From Parelaphostrongylus tenuis (taxonomy: Eukaryota > Nematoda > Chromadorea > Rhabditida > Metastrongylidae), in the NCBI GenBank assembly GCA_019055375.1, contig JAHQIW010004775.1, positions 124,001-188,000 of the forward strand: 64,000 nucleotides of DNA. Direction: 5' to 3'. This document shows positions 1 through 12,910 of the stretch, piece after piece. A program made the position numbers and the translations under genes. The notes under the pieces are model-generated. The model was not told the origin of the DNA. It saw only the letters and a list, made by a program, of their open reading frames with translations, and made no database searches. Position 1 is the first letter of the stretch. The number at the start of each line of letters is the position of its first letter.

Positions 1-1260
1 ACAAAGTTATTCGACAGTTTGAGGAGTTTCACTTTGACATTTACATATGTTGATATTACAAGAAGTGTAATGGCGATAAACGCAATGTAATATGCGCATG
101 TGCACTGGTTCAACTCTGCACAGGGCCACTCAAACTCCCCATGCCTTCGGCTGACGGCCCAATACCATATTTATGTGAGAAAAGCTCCCTCAGAACGACA
201 GTCAAATACCCTAATAAAGCTGACTCACCATATCAAAAACAATCAATTCGACCAACAGTTGCCAGTTTGTGGAAAACAAAGTTTTCAAGTGGCAGCCAGA
301 AAACCCAAAGACCTTCGTGGTGAAGGATGCAAGAACTAAAGCGAATCATGGTTGAGCTGAGATACGAGCAAAATGTGATGCTGCATCATACATATTCTAA
401 ATAATTTGAAAAACACTCTGATACTCATTTACCTCACCTCTTCAGCAACTCAAACCTTTATGCACAGTTTTTCAGATTAGGAAAATACAGATTAATCAGA
501 TTCAATTACGGCACGGTTGGCCAAGCTGAGAGGACGTTCTTATTTCCGACTATAAGCCCAGTTAGAAGCGAATTTCCACAATAATTTATCGCTTTTTTGA
601 TTCCTTTGGAAAAAGTTAGTTGCGAAGTAGTGAATCATATCCACCCAAAAGAACTGGCAAATGCTTGTTGTAACGACTTTTGAACGTCCTCATACTTCTT
701 TCTTAAGACTTTTGGAAAAAAATTTTCCTATCCACTGGAACAGCTAATGAATAGTTGTTCTGGCGTTCTTGCATTTCGTGAAGATAAGGCATTCTAGTAA
801 AGTTTATTCTAGATATTTCCAGACAATACAGCCTCTTGGCAGAAATCTTCCCTTTGATGGAAAAATTCGGGCGACAATCGTTTAACGGAAGTTTACTGTT
901 TTTCTAGAAATTCAAAAGCTGATAGCTCATGAACGACACCTTATAGAGGAGTCGTGCGTTCTGTGCTGAGTAATAAGACACACTTCGAAACAATAAACAC
1001 GCGAGTCAAAAACGCGTGGAAAGTGATATTCAACTAATTTTAGACGAAATCGATAAAGTAAACTAGAACAAAATCATTTCCTAAAGGATGATCTTCCATA
1101 ATGGTAGTGCCTTCTTTCGCACCACCCACAAATGATGACTCAATTCTAGAGTTAAAATATGCAAGCTTTTTACGTTAATGAGGGATAAAGAATGAAGCTT
1201 TCGGCGACAATCAATGCCTGAGGGATGTGCCATGCATTCAACTTCAATTTTTTGCTTCAA
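1..1260. other. No gene recognised
   Basis: AT-rich. Overlapping frames at 100-339 contain SLWKTKFSSGSQKTQR, which has the look of repeat-derived peptide, but I cannot name a family. Confidence 0.4.
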
Positions 1261-1261
1261 G

Positions 1262-1462
1262 GTGATTGAATGCATATCTAGCCTTTACGGATGGCTCGCG
1301 ATAGCCTGCAGCTGCATCGAGTCAGTGCCTATCCTCCCAAACAAGTTTAGTACCAATTTACCGGACCCGGAAGGATGTATGGCTTGATGAGCCGTGAGCG
1401 CGAGGTCGAACCATCGATCTTATGTGTGACGCAGAGCACCTCTAACCACTGCGCCACATGCG
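1262..1462 (-). mobile_element. tRNA-derived SINE (head plus body)
   Basis: The - strand starts CGCATGTGGCGCAGTGGTTA, has box B GATGGTTCGACC, then a body GGCTCATCAAGCCATACATC with GGTCCGGTAAATTGGTAC. The body recurs at 26436 and 16660, which supports a dispersed SINE family. Confidence 0.7.
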
Positions 1463-1584
1463 TATCACGTTAATATAGAATTTACTAGATTTTCTAAATG
1501 GTGTATAAAAGCGTTGAGCCTATGCCGCCTTCGACAAACTAAAGTCATAGCTTTCCGCGCATAAAATAGCTCGTTCCATTAGTT

Positions 1585-2137
1585 TTGCCACTAGAGCGAT
1601 AATCACCAAATTACTAACCGAAAGAAATTGAGATTGCATGGTTTTGGTATTGATCACCTGTGCATCATCCTTATGAAAATTTTCGTATAAAACTAGCCTA
1701 TACCTATTTGCAGATGAAGCTGTTTTGGGAACAAATTCGCTTGCTACTCATACACAAATGGCTGGTAGGGAAAATCCTAGTGAAGCGGCGAGGAAGATTA
1801 ATGGAGCTTCTTGTGGACGGCTCGAGCTCGATGATCTTCAACACTGTTCGCTCCAAATTTGAACTTCGCGAGCCACTTCCTAGACGTCCTTTCTACAATT
1901 GTATCATCGCTCCAAACTTCAGTTACCTTGCGTCCCGCTTCACTAACATCTTCCTCTATCCGCCATTCGTGCATGAGCAGCAAGCGCATTTGTTCTCAAG
2001 ACAGTTCCATCTTGAGACAGTATAGGCAAGCTGTATACCAAAATGTTCACAAGAAAATGTGCAACTGAACGATACCAAAATCATGTGATTTCAATTCCTT
2101 CTGGTTGATAGATTTGGTGTTTATTGCTCTAATACCG
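1585..2137 (-). mobile_element. Mariner-type transposon remnant with N-terminal HTH fragment
   Basis: The - strand frame 1989-1798 reads MRLLLMHEWRIEEDVSEAGR and then VERTSRKWLAKFKFG, the paired-type helix-turn-helix start of mariner transposases. Inverted ends are visible: ACTAGAGCGATAATCACCAA near 1591 and the reverse complement of AGAGCAATAAACACCAAAT near 2117-2131. The catalytic domain is gone. The ends match the element at 33738. Confidence 0.7.
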
Positions 2138-2399
2138 CAATTCACGGGAGGACATGATCACCAATGCAACTAACAATAAATAAGTTATCGCATTCTCAGT
2201 TCTACACGACATCGACAGTTTAAATTTATGCTTATTATGAACTTTATTGGCAGTATTTTCATCTGAACATTCAGCAAACACTCCACTTTCACACTCGAGA
2301 AGAACTACTGAAGTGAAAAGGCGATCGAATCGCAATACGAAACAGTGCAGCATCAGAATCCATCACGTACTCTCCTGGATACCGTCCAGTCAGTGGAAA

Positions 2400-3080
2400 T
2401 AGGTGTCAGAGGGTCGCGACTGATTCTGGATGTAGCTCGCGCCGGCAGACGCAACAACTCGGAACGTAGTCAGCGCACTTGTGCACCGACTGAGTTTGGC
2501 GGATAAGAGCTACGAAGTCGGGTATCGAGCGGGTAAGCACCTGGCGCCTAGCGCCCGACGCGGCTCCGCTGGGAATGCGACCGGGGAGTCCCTCGTCCCC
2601 GACGCTGTCAGCGGGTGAGGTGAGAAGCTGGTCGCTGCCGAGTCGGCCCAATCCGAAGCCTGCTCGACGTTCGAGGATTCGCTCGAGTCGAGGCAATACG
2701 CGTGGAGAGGTGGTGTCCGGTGCGAAATGGCTTGTGGTGGCCGGCCGGTGTTGACGTCGTCGTCGGGGTGTGGTGTCGGCGGGTGGTGGTGGCCGATGCG
2801 GGAGTTGGTGTGGGCTCGGCGCCGTCCGTCCGGCCGGCCGGCCTGCGATCGATTGCAGCCGTCGGCCAAATCGTCCAGGCCGTCCGCAGCGTGACGTCTC
2901 GGCCGCCACCCGGCCCGACCGCCGCCGTGCCCACAGGCCTCCGGGCATCGGACGCCGCGCTCTGTTTGGCGGCCAGCGACCACCTGGTTTCTTGCGTCGC
3001 TTCTCCGCCACACAGTCGCCGCCGCCGCCGCCGCCGCCGCCGACACTGCTCACTTTGGCGCCAACTTCACGCCACTGAAC
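2400..3080. other. GC-rich island with (GGC/GCC)n; possible promoter or first exon
   Basis: It is strikingly G+C- and CpG-rich against an AT-rich background. A (CCG)n run at about 3016-3041 reads on the - strand as poly-Gly (frame opening MSSVGGGG, 215 codons, 3053 to 2406) or poly-Ala (frame opening MSAAAA). Several frames stay open on both strands, as GC-rich DNA does by chance. Donor-like GTAAGC (about 2533) and GTGAGA (about 2620) lie on the + strand. I recognise no protein family. It could be the first exon of a leftward gene, a non-coding 5' exon or CpG promoter, or foreign sequence. Confidence 0.4.
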
Positions 3081-3238
3081 GGTTTTTTTCCCCCCACAAA
3101 ACTCACTCCGTCGTATTCGTTCTCATGTGCCCACTGGTTCGTTCCCCTAGGCGATTGTGCGCTGATTTTATGGATCATTGAAATGAGCTGTTCGACAAGA
3201 TTATCACCGGCGAAGCTAAATCAGTTTTTCCCATACCA

Positions 3239-3308
3239 GGGGCGCGGTGTAGTGGTAGCACGCGGTCCCTGAAAAGCGTGAGACGCGAGTTCAACTTTCG
3301 CCCGAGCC
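3239..3308 (+). repeat. tRNA-like sequence (different family)
   Basis: GGCGCGGTGTAGTGGTAGCA resembles a D arm with box A, and CGCGAGTTCAACTTTCGCCC resembles a T arm, 70 bases overall. The stems are imperfect, so it is a tRNA-derived repeat rather than a gene. Confidence 0.45.
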
Positions 3309-4169
3309 TCATAATCTTGCATAACACGTAGCGTCTTCTAACATATAATTATGACATCATGGTATCGCTATAAAAACGCTACAATAAAAGCTCCTGTCGA
3401 TAATATATCTTCAGTTTTTCTTTCTAGTTTTCTACAGCTAGAGATAAATGTTATTGCTCCAATTCCCGTATCTATTGTATTTACTCATTTTGAATGAAAA
3501 AAAGAGAACTTTGGTTACGATTCGTTCCATGTGTTGACTGAATTGTTCCACAATTATATGAGTTGAAAGAACAATAGATAGGAACCGAGTAAACAACCAC
3601 CCAAAAATTTCATGGAGAAGAGCGATCTGCGCTGGAAAATAGTGGTTGGTGGCGGTAATTTCTAGTGATTTCATCAATTTTTTGTGATTCTAGGCAATTT
3701 TTATATAATCCTCTTCCTGGAAAAATTTAGAAAGACATGAGGAAATGTTTCGTTGCCAAAAAGTGCGCCCGTTCTAACGTCGTTTTCTTGCACAATTTAA
3801 ACCTCTCTTGTCAATGGATTTGTAGGGTTAACTAGTGGAAATTAGTAAATATACGGCTAAAATTCGTTGAAATTAGGACAACAATTCGAGCTCAACTTAT
3901 GCATAACTTTTTATGAGACTCTAACTGACCGAATATGTCTCTTAAGAGAAAGATGGTTTTACTGAGAGGAACGAACGCCTCGCTAAGATTCGTCAAAAGA
4001 GAACTACACCGTATATTTCGTGTAAGTGCTGTGCATATGTGACTTTGTATGCTTCAGTTGACTTGTATTATAGGTAAACGAATGCATGTCTATGCTTAGA
4101 TACCTATGTGTAACGATGCACTAGTAGAGGGAGGATTAGCGGAACAATCCTGACAAGAAAAAATGGGTA

Positions 4170-4418
4170 TTGAGTTGACATAGGATTTCCCGGACTTTTT
4201 CGTTTTTCTTGAACATTTTTGATGCGTCTAAGTTCTCGTTTTTACTATCGCTTAGAGCAGCTTCTTGTGATAATTTTGGTATATAACATAAAAAACACAG
4301 TGTTAGATATCAAGATAACCCCAAGAAGGCGCTTCAAGCGATAGTAGAAAACAAAAGCTCAAATGCATGAAAAGAGTCTAGAAAAACGAAAAAGTCCGGA
4401 GAATTACTTGCCAACTCG
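4170..4418. mobile_element. Fold-back MITE-like element
   Basis: The left arm GAGTTGACATAGGATTTCCC and the following CGGACTTTTTCGTTTTTC are repeated inverted at 4381-4417. Similarity continues inward (ACTATCGCTT / AAGCGATAGT). No coding capacity. Confidence 0.75.
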
Positions 4419-4728
4419 ATGGAGAAATCAGAGCCGTTTCTCTAGCGGTTTTTTTTTTCTTTGAAATTTTTTACACGGAAATCCTCTTACAAAATGATCT
4501 CGTGCTCTAATCTCACTGAACCAGCGCAGGTGTTATTAATGCTCGCATGAGATTGTTACTCAAGGGTTTTCGCCGCTTGTAGATATATTTAATTTTGTTG
4601 TTTAGGAGGATTTTGATTTCAAGTCACTTTATCCCCACTAAACGGTGGTGGGATACTAGTGAAGCGTTTACTTGTCCTGAAAATCTCTACTTGTACCTAT
4701 AAGTAGATTCAGATCTTATGTTTGTCTC

Positions 4729-4740
4729 TCTCTCCCTCCT

Positions 4741-4782
<42 letters not shown>
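4729..4782 (+). repeat. (CT)n microsatellite
   Basis: About 20 CT units at 4745-4782 preceded by an imperfect part. A frame reading RERERER on the other strand is a by-product. Confidence 0.9.
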
Positions 4783-4784
<2 letters not shown>

Positions 4785-5399
4785 GCTTCTTCTTATCGTA
4801 ATGAAACTTCGTAGGATCTTTATGATTACATTTCATTGTAAAGCACTTGCGGCCGACTCGTGCGATGGCTTCAACGTAATGTGCCAATTTGCGCGCAAAA
4901 CGATCAATGAGATTCTTTACTCTATCGATTTTTGCGCTTCGATTTCTCAGCCAATTCCCACTTCAAAATCACCTATATCTACTCCCTTATGTTCGGGTGG
5001 TAATGGTACAGATATCTAGCGATATGGCGTTTTTCGTGAATCGATATCACTACTCGGTCGACGGTCGACGATCGATGAAATGTTAGGGTGTTGGCTGTGG
5101 GTGCTGTTGTTTGAGCTTATCGCTTCCTGATGAGTTGCGCCCCACTAGCAACAACTGCTCGATCCAATACCTCTGGCAGCAGATGCTCTCGAAAATCCAG
5201 AAACACTCATCAAACTTTGTATTCACTTCTATTCGCTGCCTATTGTTTTGTTCTTTCTCCATAACAGGCTATGACGTGGAACACGCAAAGCCTCAGTCTT
5301 CCAACCCCGATTATCCCATCCGGAGGTCACCTCAACTCTATTGGTGCTATCAGCATCCACAAATATTGAGACATAACCGAGGGAAAGGCAATGGAGAAG

Positions 5400-5482
5400 C
5401 CTTGGTTCGTTTAATGGATAGCATTAACGTTAACCGTGAGCCCTTGGAAAAGGTGGTCTTGGGTTCGACCCGGCTGAGCTTC
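5400..5482 (+). repeat. tRNA-derived SINE head
   Basis: TTCGTTTAATGGATAGCATT is D-arm-like and GGGTTCGACCCGG contains a box B. The spacing fits a tRNA but the stems do not pair well. It lies inside a 175-codon frame (5111-5638) that is therefore probably not coding. Confidence 0.45.
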
Positions 5483-5639
5483 AGAATTTCTCACATTTCT
5501 CAGTGTCATTGTGAATCTCACAAAAAGCCTTCATTTTCTGCATTACACCCTCCGTGGTCGTATTATTTAATGCGGGACTATTTCTTATGTAAACATCACG
5601 CTTCAATCCCATTGGAATCCATTATCAAAAATCAATAGA

Positions 5640-7370
5640 AGTTTTCAACAGCTAAAGCTGTGTATTTTGAGCAATTTGAACTGATTTTTTGAATTTCTAG
5701 TGAATTCTCGTTTGATTTCTCTTACGTCATTGACGTCTAATATCTTCCCGGAATTAGTGCAAGTTTCTGTTGACTTCTCCGTAAATTTTACACTCTTGTC
5801 TCCTCCTGTACTTTTTTTTGCCTCATAATTTTACTTCCTTGTTTGTGTCGTTCTTGAGAGGAATGACGGTCTATACAAGACCGGATATAATTGGTGACAT
5901 CTTTAGTGTGTAGGATGGCATTTTACAGCATTTCATCGCATCGGCCGCGCTCGAAAGAACAGAGAGGAGAGTGTTGGATCTGAGCGTGTCCGTCGGTAAA
6001 CATGATCTATGTATAATAGCTGGTTCTGCTTCGAACCAGATGTATACACATACACATACATACGGCTTGTATATTTCTCTCAGTGCACACGTTCAGTGTG
6101 TTTTCTGAATTGGCTCTTTCTCTTCAAAAGGATTGAATAAAAACGTCGAAATGTTCTCTCACATAATCGTCTTAAACTACAACTCCACGATTTCCATGTG
6201 ATTGTTCGTCGTTGAAATTATGACGTAGCCATTTTTTTTTTCACTACAATTCTGATGTTTGTTGCGTTTCCACTCAGGAAATCTATCCAGTTTCTTCTCG
6301 TTTTACTAAGTGAATAATCCAATGTACAAACAACATGTAAAGCAATTTGTTTACGATGGTAATGCGTAATACTAAAAACTGGCGTCTGTTTTGAATTCGC
6401 TTAATGTGAATTTAATAACAACTATATTTAAAATATCATTTAATAGAATTGTTCCCTTAATAATCTCTGCAAAAGACAAGTGCCAAGATGTCGTGGTTTG
6501 GTGAAATCCTCGTTGCAAAGCGGTAAACTCGTTCAAAAATTTTGCTAAAGCAGTAAAATACAACTCGGATGAGAGATGTGCTGATTCCACAACTCTTCGT
6601 GATTATTGAGAGGTCTTCGGTTAGAAAGTAATTGTTGCTGAGAAGTCTTTGCTACAGCATACATCTGAAGTGTTTGCTTCTTAGCCAAAGATTCAACACA
6701 GGTCAAGGAGTCCCGATTACTGATGAAATGACTATTGGTTGTCTTGACAGAAATGATGATTCTCCTAGTGATGTTCGAGATTTTATGTATTAATGAATGT
6801 GCTCTTTATTGTTCCTCACAAATGGTTTACCGCCTCATCTTGGCTGGGAGGTGTTTGTGGGCGTTGTACTGCAAACTACAGCGTTGGCAGCCAAGTGTAA
6901 ACCGTACTAGGAATAACTGTTGTCTTGGTAGCTACTAGTCGCATAGTGGTGATCTCCCTTCGATCCACAGCGGCCGGCAACTGCTCTTATATATTGACGA
7001 CCTGAGGGAACCCCGGCTGGGGTATCTAGGGACTCCTGAGAAAAAAACAGCTCAACCAGCAAGTAATTGTGGGCCAAATGTCATATGGTCTGTTATTGGC
7101 TCTTGTACACCTCGATACACGTGTTTCGGCCATGCAGCCTCGTCAGTCCGGCAAACCCTTCGTCTTTAGACCATCCTCTGGAGGGCTCCTACATCCCCCA
7201 TATTGAGAGTAGAGGACAATGAACGATTTACACATTCGTCGTCAAGTGAAAAATCACTAGATCGACAATTTTCGACACTCGATTGCTCTTGACTGGTACT
7301 TTTAAAATGTCATAACGTTTATTTCGAGTGTTTTCTTAAGCCCACGCTCAAATTAAATACATATAATGAT
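5640..7370. other. No gene recognised
   Basis: AT-rich with scattered short frames. A CACATACACATACATACG run is at about 6047-6063. No splice-linked coding segments recognised. Confidence 0.4.
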
Positions 7371-7459
7371 CATTCAGAAATCATTCTATTTGACCACCTA
7401 TTGCGGTGTTATGATGTTATAATAAACCCAATGATGTAGAGGGGTGTGCAAAAACCTTT

Positions 7460-7535
7460 GCGTCAGCTGGGACTTGAACCCAGACTCCACTCTTTCCGGG
7501 AGCGCGTGCTGAACCGCTCTATATACACTATATCT
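7460..7535 (-). repeat. tRNA-like repeat, same family, decayed
   Basis: The - strand keeps the T arm (TGGGTTCAAGTCCCA) and the CCCGGAAAGAGTG block, but the 5' half has decayed (a GGTTCAGCACGC-like remnant). It is preceded by the family flank GTGTTATGATGTTATAA at 7405-7421. Confidence 0.6.
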
Positions 7536-7964
7536 CGTGATTACTATTTGAGCCAACATGTCATGTGGTCCGTTATAATGAGATCTATTCAATTTCGAGC
7601 GTGGTTTCAGGAAAACAGTCGAAATAAGCGATATAAATCAGCACAATTTTCCTGTGTTGGAGCTCACACTGTAGTGAAGACGGCTAGTATCCAGATATCC
7701 TCTTTACCTACTCTTGTGATTGATTAAGATTTTCCGAAAGCGCTATGTTGGTGTGATGGTACTTTTATTAGCTTTACGTTCACTGTGTCGTCTAATGTGA
7801 TTGTGAACGGCGGTGTTGGGCTATGGATAGACATACGACGAATAGTAGCAATGTATATGTGTATGTATATGCGTATATCCGTATGCTCATTTATACTTGT
7901 GTGTATATCTTCTATCGGCCGCTTTTTTATGGACCCGCTCGAAATGATATAATGTGATGAGGAT

Positions 7965-8262
7965 ATAGCATGTTTTGAGTTGTTAGGTCTAGTGCTATAC
8001 AGGCGCCTGTTTCGTCCTATTTGGACTCATCAGTACCACTCTTCCTCGATTCACCCAATTCCCTATGGTAGAATAGTCCTTATTACTATCTATTTATTGT
8101 TTGATGTTATTGATTTGAATAACCGTCTTATTTAATTATTTTTATTAGGATTATCTAACCTTAGGGGATCGGCTGAATCGAGAGAGGGTGGTACTGATGA
8201 ATCCCAATAGGACGGAACAGGCGCCCTGTATAGTACTAGACCTAACAGCTTAAAATATGCTA
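7965..8262. mobile_element. Fold-back MITE-like element
   Basis: About 95 bases at each end are inverted copies: TGTTAGGTCTAGTGCTATAC and CAGGCGCCTGT on the left, and their near-perfect reverse complement at 8215-8250. The AT-rich centre is unique. No coding capacity. Confidence 0.8.
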
Positions 8263-9149
8263 CATTCTTCTGTGTATATGTTTGTCTATGTGTATTTTTT
8301 TCCATGCTCTAGTGGACTCTTCTAATAATGCTATGGTCAAGTGATCGTGAGAACTTCGCGCATTTATTCGTATATGGTTTATTTGTTCTTGATTTCTACT
8401 TGACGAACATCTGCTTCGTCTTAGATGCTTGAATGGTTCGTCACGATGTGTCTCAGAGTTCCAATATCTTCTATTCTTTCTTTTTCTTCTAATGGTCATA
8501 CACTCTTCGTGCATTGCTTCAAGTTTGCCTGAGAATCTGTTATCATCTTTTTTCCTCATCAATGATTTATTTCTGCCCGAACCTGGTATTCTTTTTCTCA
8601 AAACGCTGCAGTAGAAGTCGATGATGTCTCGATATCTTCATCACATTCAGTTATAGATCTATGTAAATCGACGACAGATTTTCTGCGGTTAATACTAGGA
8701 TTTTTCTGAGGTGTCCATTATTCCAGCTATTCGTTGAACAATCGACTGAGGACGATATAACAGACCGGCTCCCTCAACATAACTAATAATTTGAATACGA
8801 AAAAACTAACAAGCGCGATATTACACTTGCATTATGAAATCGTCTTACTTTATTTCCAAAGTGCATATCTTATTGAGTTCTCTTTCAAAAAATTCAATAA
8901 AGTCTCTTCTACCTTCTTGCTCTGTGACAACATAGTGATGACAATTTCCTGTTGGAGCTATTGAGTGACGATTGGGAGACTAATAGCTGTCGAGTTAATT
9001 GAAGTGAAAGAAAGTCGATCTTCAAAATGTTGTTTCGTTCTGCGCTATTGATACTGATAACAACTATTTTTTTAGGAAGCGAACTGTTAACGAGTAGTAG
9101 GCATAACAATCACTGTACAAGATATAAGAAGAGAGGGGATTTTTAAGAA

Positions 9150-9280
9150 GATCGTCGGGTGAATCTTTTCATTCGAGCGGTGATGCTCCACCGAAGAAGA
9201 TTCGACTCGAACGACAACGAAGACGAAGATCTACAATTTGCTCGAGCGCCAAATGAAGTTGATTTATCAATCTCTTAGAA
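9150..9280 (+). repeat. Dispersed repeat, copy 1
   Basis: CATTCGAGCGGTGATGCTCC and CGAACGACAACGAAGACGAA share clear similarity with 15650-15715. No coding potential recognised. Confidence 0.5.
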
Positions 9281-9658
9281 TTAGCTAAATCATAAAAGAA
9301 GGCGTACTCAATCAATAGCCCTCATCTTTTTTTCATAGCTCCCATTCATATGTTGTCTGAATTTCATCATTTCTTGCTTTTTGGAAATCTTTATGAGCTT
9401 GAAGAGCACTATACAAATTTTGGGGGCACAAGTCTTGAGGAAAAACCTAGGGTTTCTCTTTTCTAAGCACTATTTAACCGTTGTTATCCATGTTAGCAAA
9501 TCATCGTTTTATGTTCTACTCCGGATTCGGTTCGATTACACGTCGAGAATTATTTTATTCCTTAGGGATCTGCGCTGGAAAACACTAAATTGTTTCGTGA
9601 AACCTCGCTGTGTGTTCCTGCTCTTCTACTAGTGCATTTCGCAGTCGTAGAAGCCCAT

Positions 9659-9687
9659 CTCTCTCTCCTCTCTCTCTCTCTCTCTCT
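9659..9687 (+). repeat. (CT)n microsatellite
   Basis: Short imperfect CT run. Confidence 0.85.
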
Positions 9688-11828
9688 TATGAGCATTCAT
9701 CCGAAGTCAGGCCATTTCTGGTTCCGAGAATTCGGCATGCGAGGTTTTCTGCATGCCTGATTTATGCTGATGACTACGACTTCATCCATTATCGTCAAAC
9801 GACAGCAGTGGCTCCTCATCGTCTTTCTGTGCGGTCTTTGATTGCCCACATGAGCAGTCCCGATGTGTGGATTTGACCTTGATCCTTGCTGTTGTATAAT
9901 AAAAAAATTCATGATTCATAATCAGTTTTGTCAGAAATGTTTCTTCAAATGACTTGAGTTCTAGCAATAAACAGGGCTTCAACTTATGAACTAAATGACG
10001 TGGACCATGATGATGAATTTATCGATTGCTATAATTGCCTGCTCTATACGATGTGGATTAATTTCTTCAAATGATGCTGTGGAATATTATGTTTTTTGGC
10101 GGAGTCACTCTTAAAGTGTTTCTTCATAACGCCGTTCTTATTGGCAACGATTTGCACGCTCATGTTCTGCCAGATCGCACCTCTTTGCATCATTATTTCG
10201 AACTAAGAATGCCCAGGCAAAACGAAAATATGCGTCGGAGTATACAGGTTTTCTTTTTCGTGTCGTTTAATGTATTTGAACCATCGAGTAATTGTTGCAG
10301 AGGAAAAACTACAAAGTTAATGTGTACATCCGGTGGCTAAATGGTCGTTTTTGTCTCAAGTATGGAGATGTACATTTCGTATACTACAGCTGACCTTTAG
10401 ATGGTCTTTTGGCACTAAAGATTATTTTTCCCCGCTTGTACACTTCTCTTCCTATTACAACTTTTTAGTCCTATTCATAGAACACAATTACAATATTCAA
10501 TACATCTCTATTTTTCTTGTCGAGCCAAACACGATGTTTTAATAACATTATCTAATCAAATAACTGACATATCGGCGGTTTTGCCTTTTTCAAAGCCTAG
10601 AAGGATCAGGTTTTTCACAGCCTAATCAGTCAATTATTTTCATTACTTCATTGGAAAAAAATCACCAAACCGAGATTTCAAATGCATCGAGCACATAAAT
10701 TAACCTTCAGCATACTCACCGCTTTTTCAAGCCCTCCACCAGTTGTCTAAATGTCAACCACTAAGCAGAGATCACATCGACTCGTAATACACCTTCCCCT
10801 CAAAATATCAGTCTATATACTGTCTCGTGTCGCGTTTAACTAACTACGAGACATCTCTCCCTGCTGTTCATGTTTGAATTAGTGACATTTATTTTAATTT
10901 ATAATTATTCTAAGTACTCGCTAGGCTCGCATAGGACACAGACGCATAATAGAGTAGATTTCAAAGTAGAAGTCACCATTTCCGCACGAGAACATGAAAC
11001 ATCAAAGCGTAAGTTTTTAGAGCGTTTTGAATAAGCTTTACCAATCCAGGCATACTTTGCAGGTGGGAATGCCTTGTAATAAAAGGTGATATGAGAAAAT
11101 ATATAAGATTATTATTTTAATGCGGGAGGTGTATTACGAGTTCATGTAATCTTTACCCGGTGGTCTCCACTTGAACAATTTAGCGGGAGACTCATAAGAA
11201 GCGGTGAGTATGATGAAAAGATGTTTTGTGTCAGATGAGATTGAAATCTAGAATGGGTGTTTATTCTAACCAAGTTATAGAGATCCTTGACTGACCGGGT
11301 TTTGAGCAACTTGATCTCTCCAAACTCTGATGAAGGCGAACCCGTCGAAACTCCAGGTGTTAGAATAAATATTATCATAAAAACTTCGTGTTTAGCTCGG
11401 TAAGAAGGACGAGAAATTAATGAAGAATGCCGAGGTTGATTTATAGTCGCTCTTGACAAGTATGCATTAATCAGTTTAGTGAAATAAACGTCAATCACAC
11501 AATGCAGAAATCTCCATTACTCGTTATACCGGCGAAGCATACTGGAGGCTGCTTCGAATTTTAAGTACATCTTAGCAAGTTCGTCGTTGTTCAGCTTAAC
11601 ACTTTTAGTCAGGACGCTTGTGATTCAAAAACCGTCAGAAACGCTATAAGTCTATTGAGCAATTGTGAAATAAAGTGTGACATAACTGCTAACTGTTTCC
11701 GCCAATGTTTCCCGCTATTCTGTTACAAAATTCGAACCCTATTTTATTTTCAAATTCTGCATAGAAGCAAACGAATTTGTGAACCGTAACAGTATTCTCT
11801 TATAATTCACTTTTTTTTGGCGAGCAGA

Positions 11829-12125
11829 CACAAGTTGTGAATAAAACGTTCATTCAGTACAGTACTGGCTGACGTTCCGGCTGTTTCCTCGTCTTCAGCT
11901 CTCGAAAAAGTCTTATTAACATGCAATCCACTCAGTATAATTTTAGCAGGAAAAACTTCATATACTTGATTATCATTCAAGAAACCTGATTTTTTCTGTT
12001 GAGGTTATGAAAGATTTGTCTGAGTAGACTGCATGTCAATTTGCACATTTCAGGCTTTAAAAAAGACGAAACTGCCAAACTGCTAAATAGTATCGTTCTG
12101 AATAAAAGTTTTTCACAGTCTTGTG
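11829..12125. mobile_element. Fold-back MITE-like element
   Basis: The end CACAAGTTGTGAATAAAACG at the left is matched in reverse by the sequence ending 12125. The GTCTTC..CTC/AAAAAGACGAAA motifs and GACTGCATGTCAATTTG are also mirrored. Related in plan to 12911-13280. Confidence 0.65.
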
Positions 12126-12269
12126 TATGCTAATCAAGGAAGTAATGAATTACATGATCGCTGTCGAGCTCAATAGGTAGTCGGTCCTGAGAACGTTCTG
12201 TCATTTCAGCATTCACTCGAAATGTTGCCAACTTAGAGCTTTGGAAATTTTGTTTAGCTCACGTTTTGA

Positions 12270-12294
12270 CGTCTTCTTCTTCTTCTTCTTCTTC
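12270..12294 (+). repeat. (CTT)n microsatellite
   Basis: Eight CTT units followed by CAGAGCCAATAA. The same TTC run plus GAGCCRATAA occurs at 34744-34776, so it belongs to a dispersed element end. Confidence 0.8.
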
Positions 12295-12910
12295 AGAGCC
12301 AATAAGTCCAATTGATTGTTCACGGTTGTTCGTCGTCGCTTAGAAGTTATTAGAATTATTGTTTCAACTATACGAGTCAAAGGTCCAACTCAATCGGATC
12401 AATTGAATCGGGTCAATTTGTTGTCAATTCAGCCAATTTTTCTAGTGGATTTTGACCGTAAATTTCTTTCAAAATCTCTCAAACATCTGTGTACACTTTC
12501 CATTAATTTACTGTTAATCTAGTTCATGTAGGTAAGAAAAAGTTTTTTATACGTATCTCTATCTCGTTTGATTTTACATTCAAATTTATCAATGCCATTG
12601 CAACCAATATTTTTCTAGTGGATTTTCAACGTGTGTTTTTTTTTTCGAAATTTCTGAGTATAACGTGAATAGGTTTCAATGTTCTCCACGTACGTCGTAG
12701 AATAGTAGTCGAACACGCCCTATTGCAGTGTCAGGGATAGCCAGGCTAGGGCTTACGTGGGACGTTCATCATTGGCTGCGAAGAATTTGAGGGCTGTTGG
12801 ATCGATTCTGCGCCGAACATCTCTAAACACTCGGGCACAGTTCCCTTCCCCCTCCCCCAATGACTTCTGTGATCGACTATCGATTAACCTCGGCATTGAT
12901 TGAATTTATT

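Larger units (their letters stand above)
8620..11820. other. Mostly unassigned sequence
   Basis: Apart from the 9150 repeat and a CT run, only short unrelated frames are seen. The motif CGGCGGTTTTGCC...TCAAAGCC at 10573-10600 resembles fold-back element ends. Confidence 0.4.

Noticed and set aside
5111..5638. 175-codon frame
   Set aside because: Runs through a tRNA-derived repeat and has no recognisable protein similarity or supporting splice sites.
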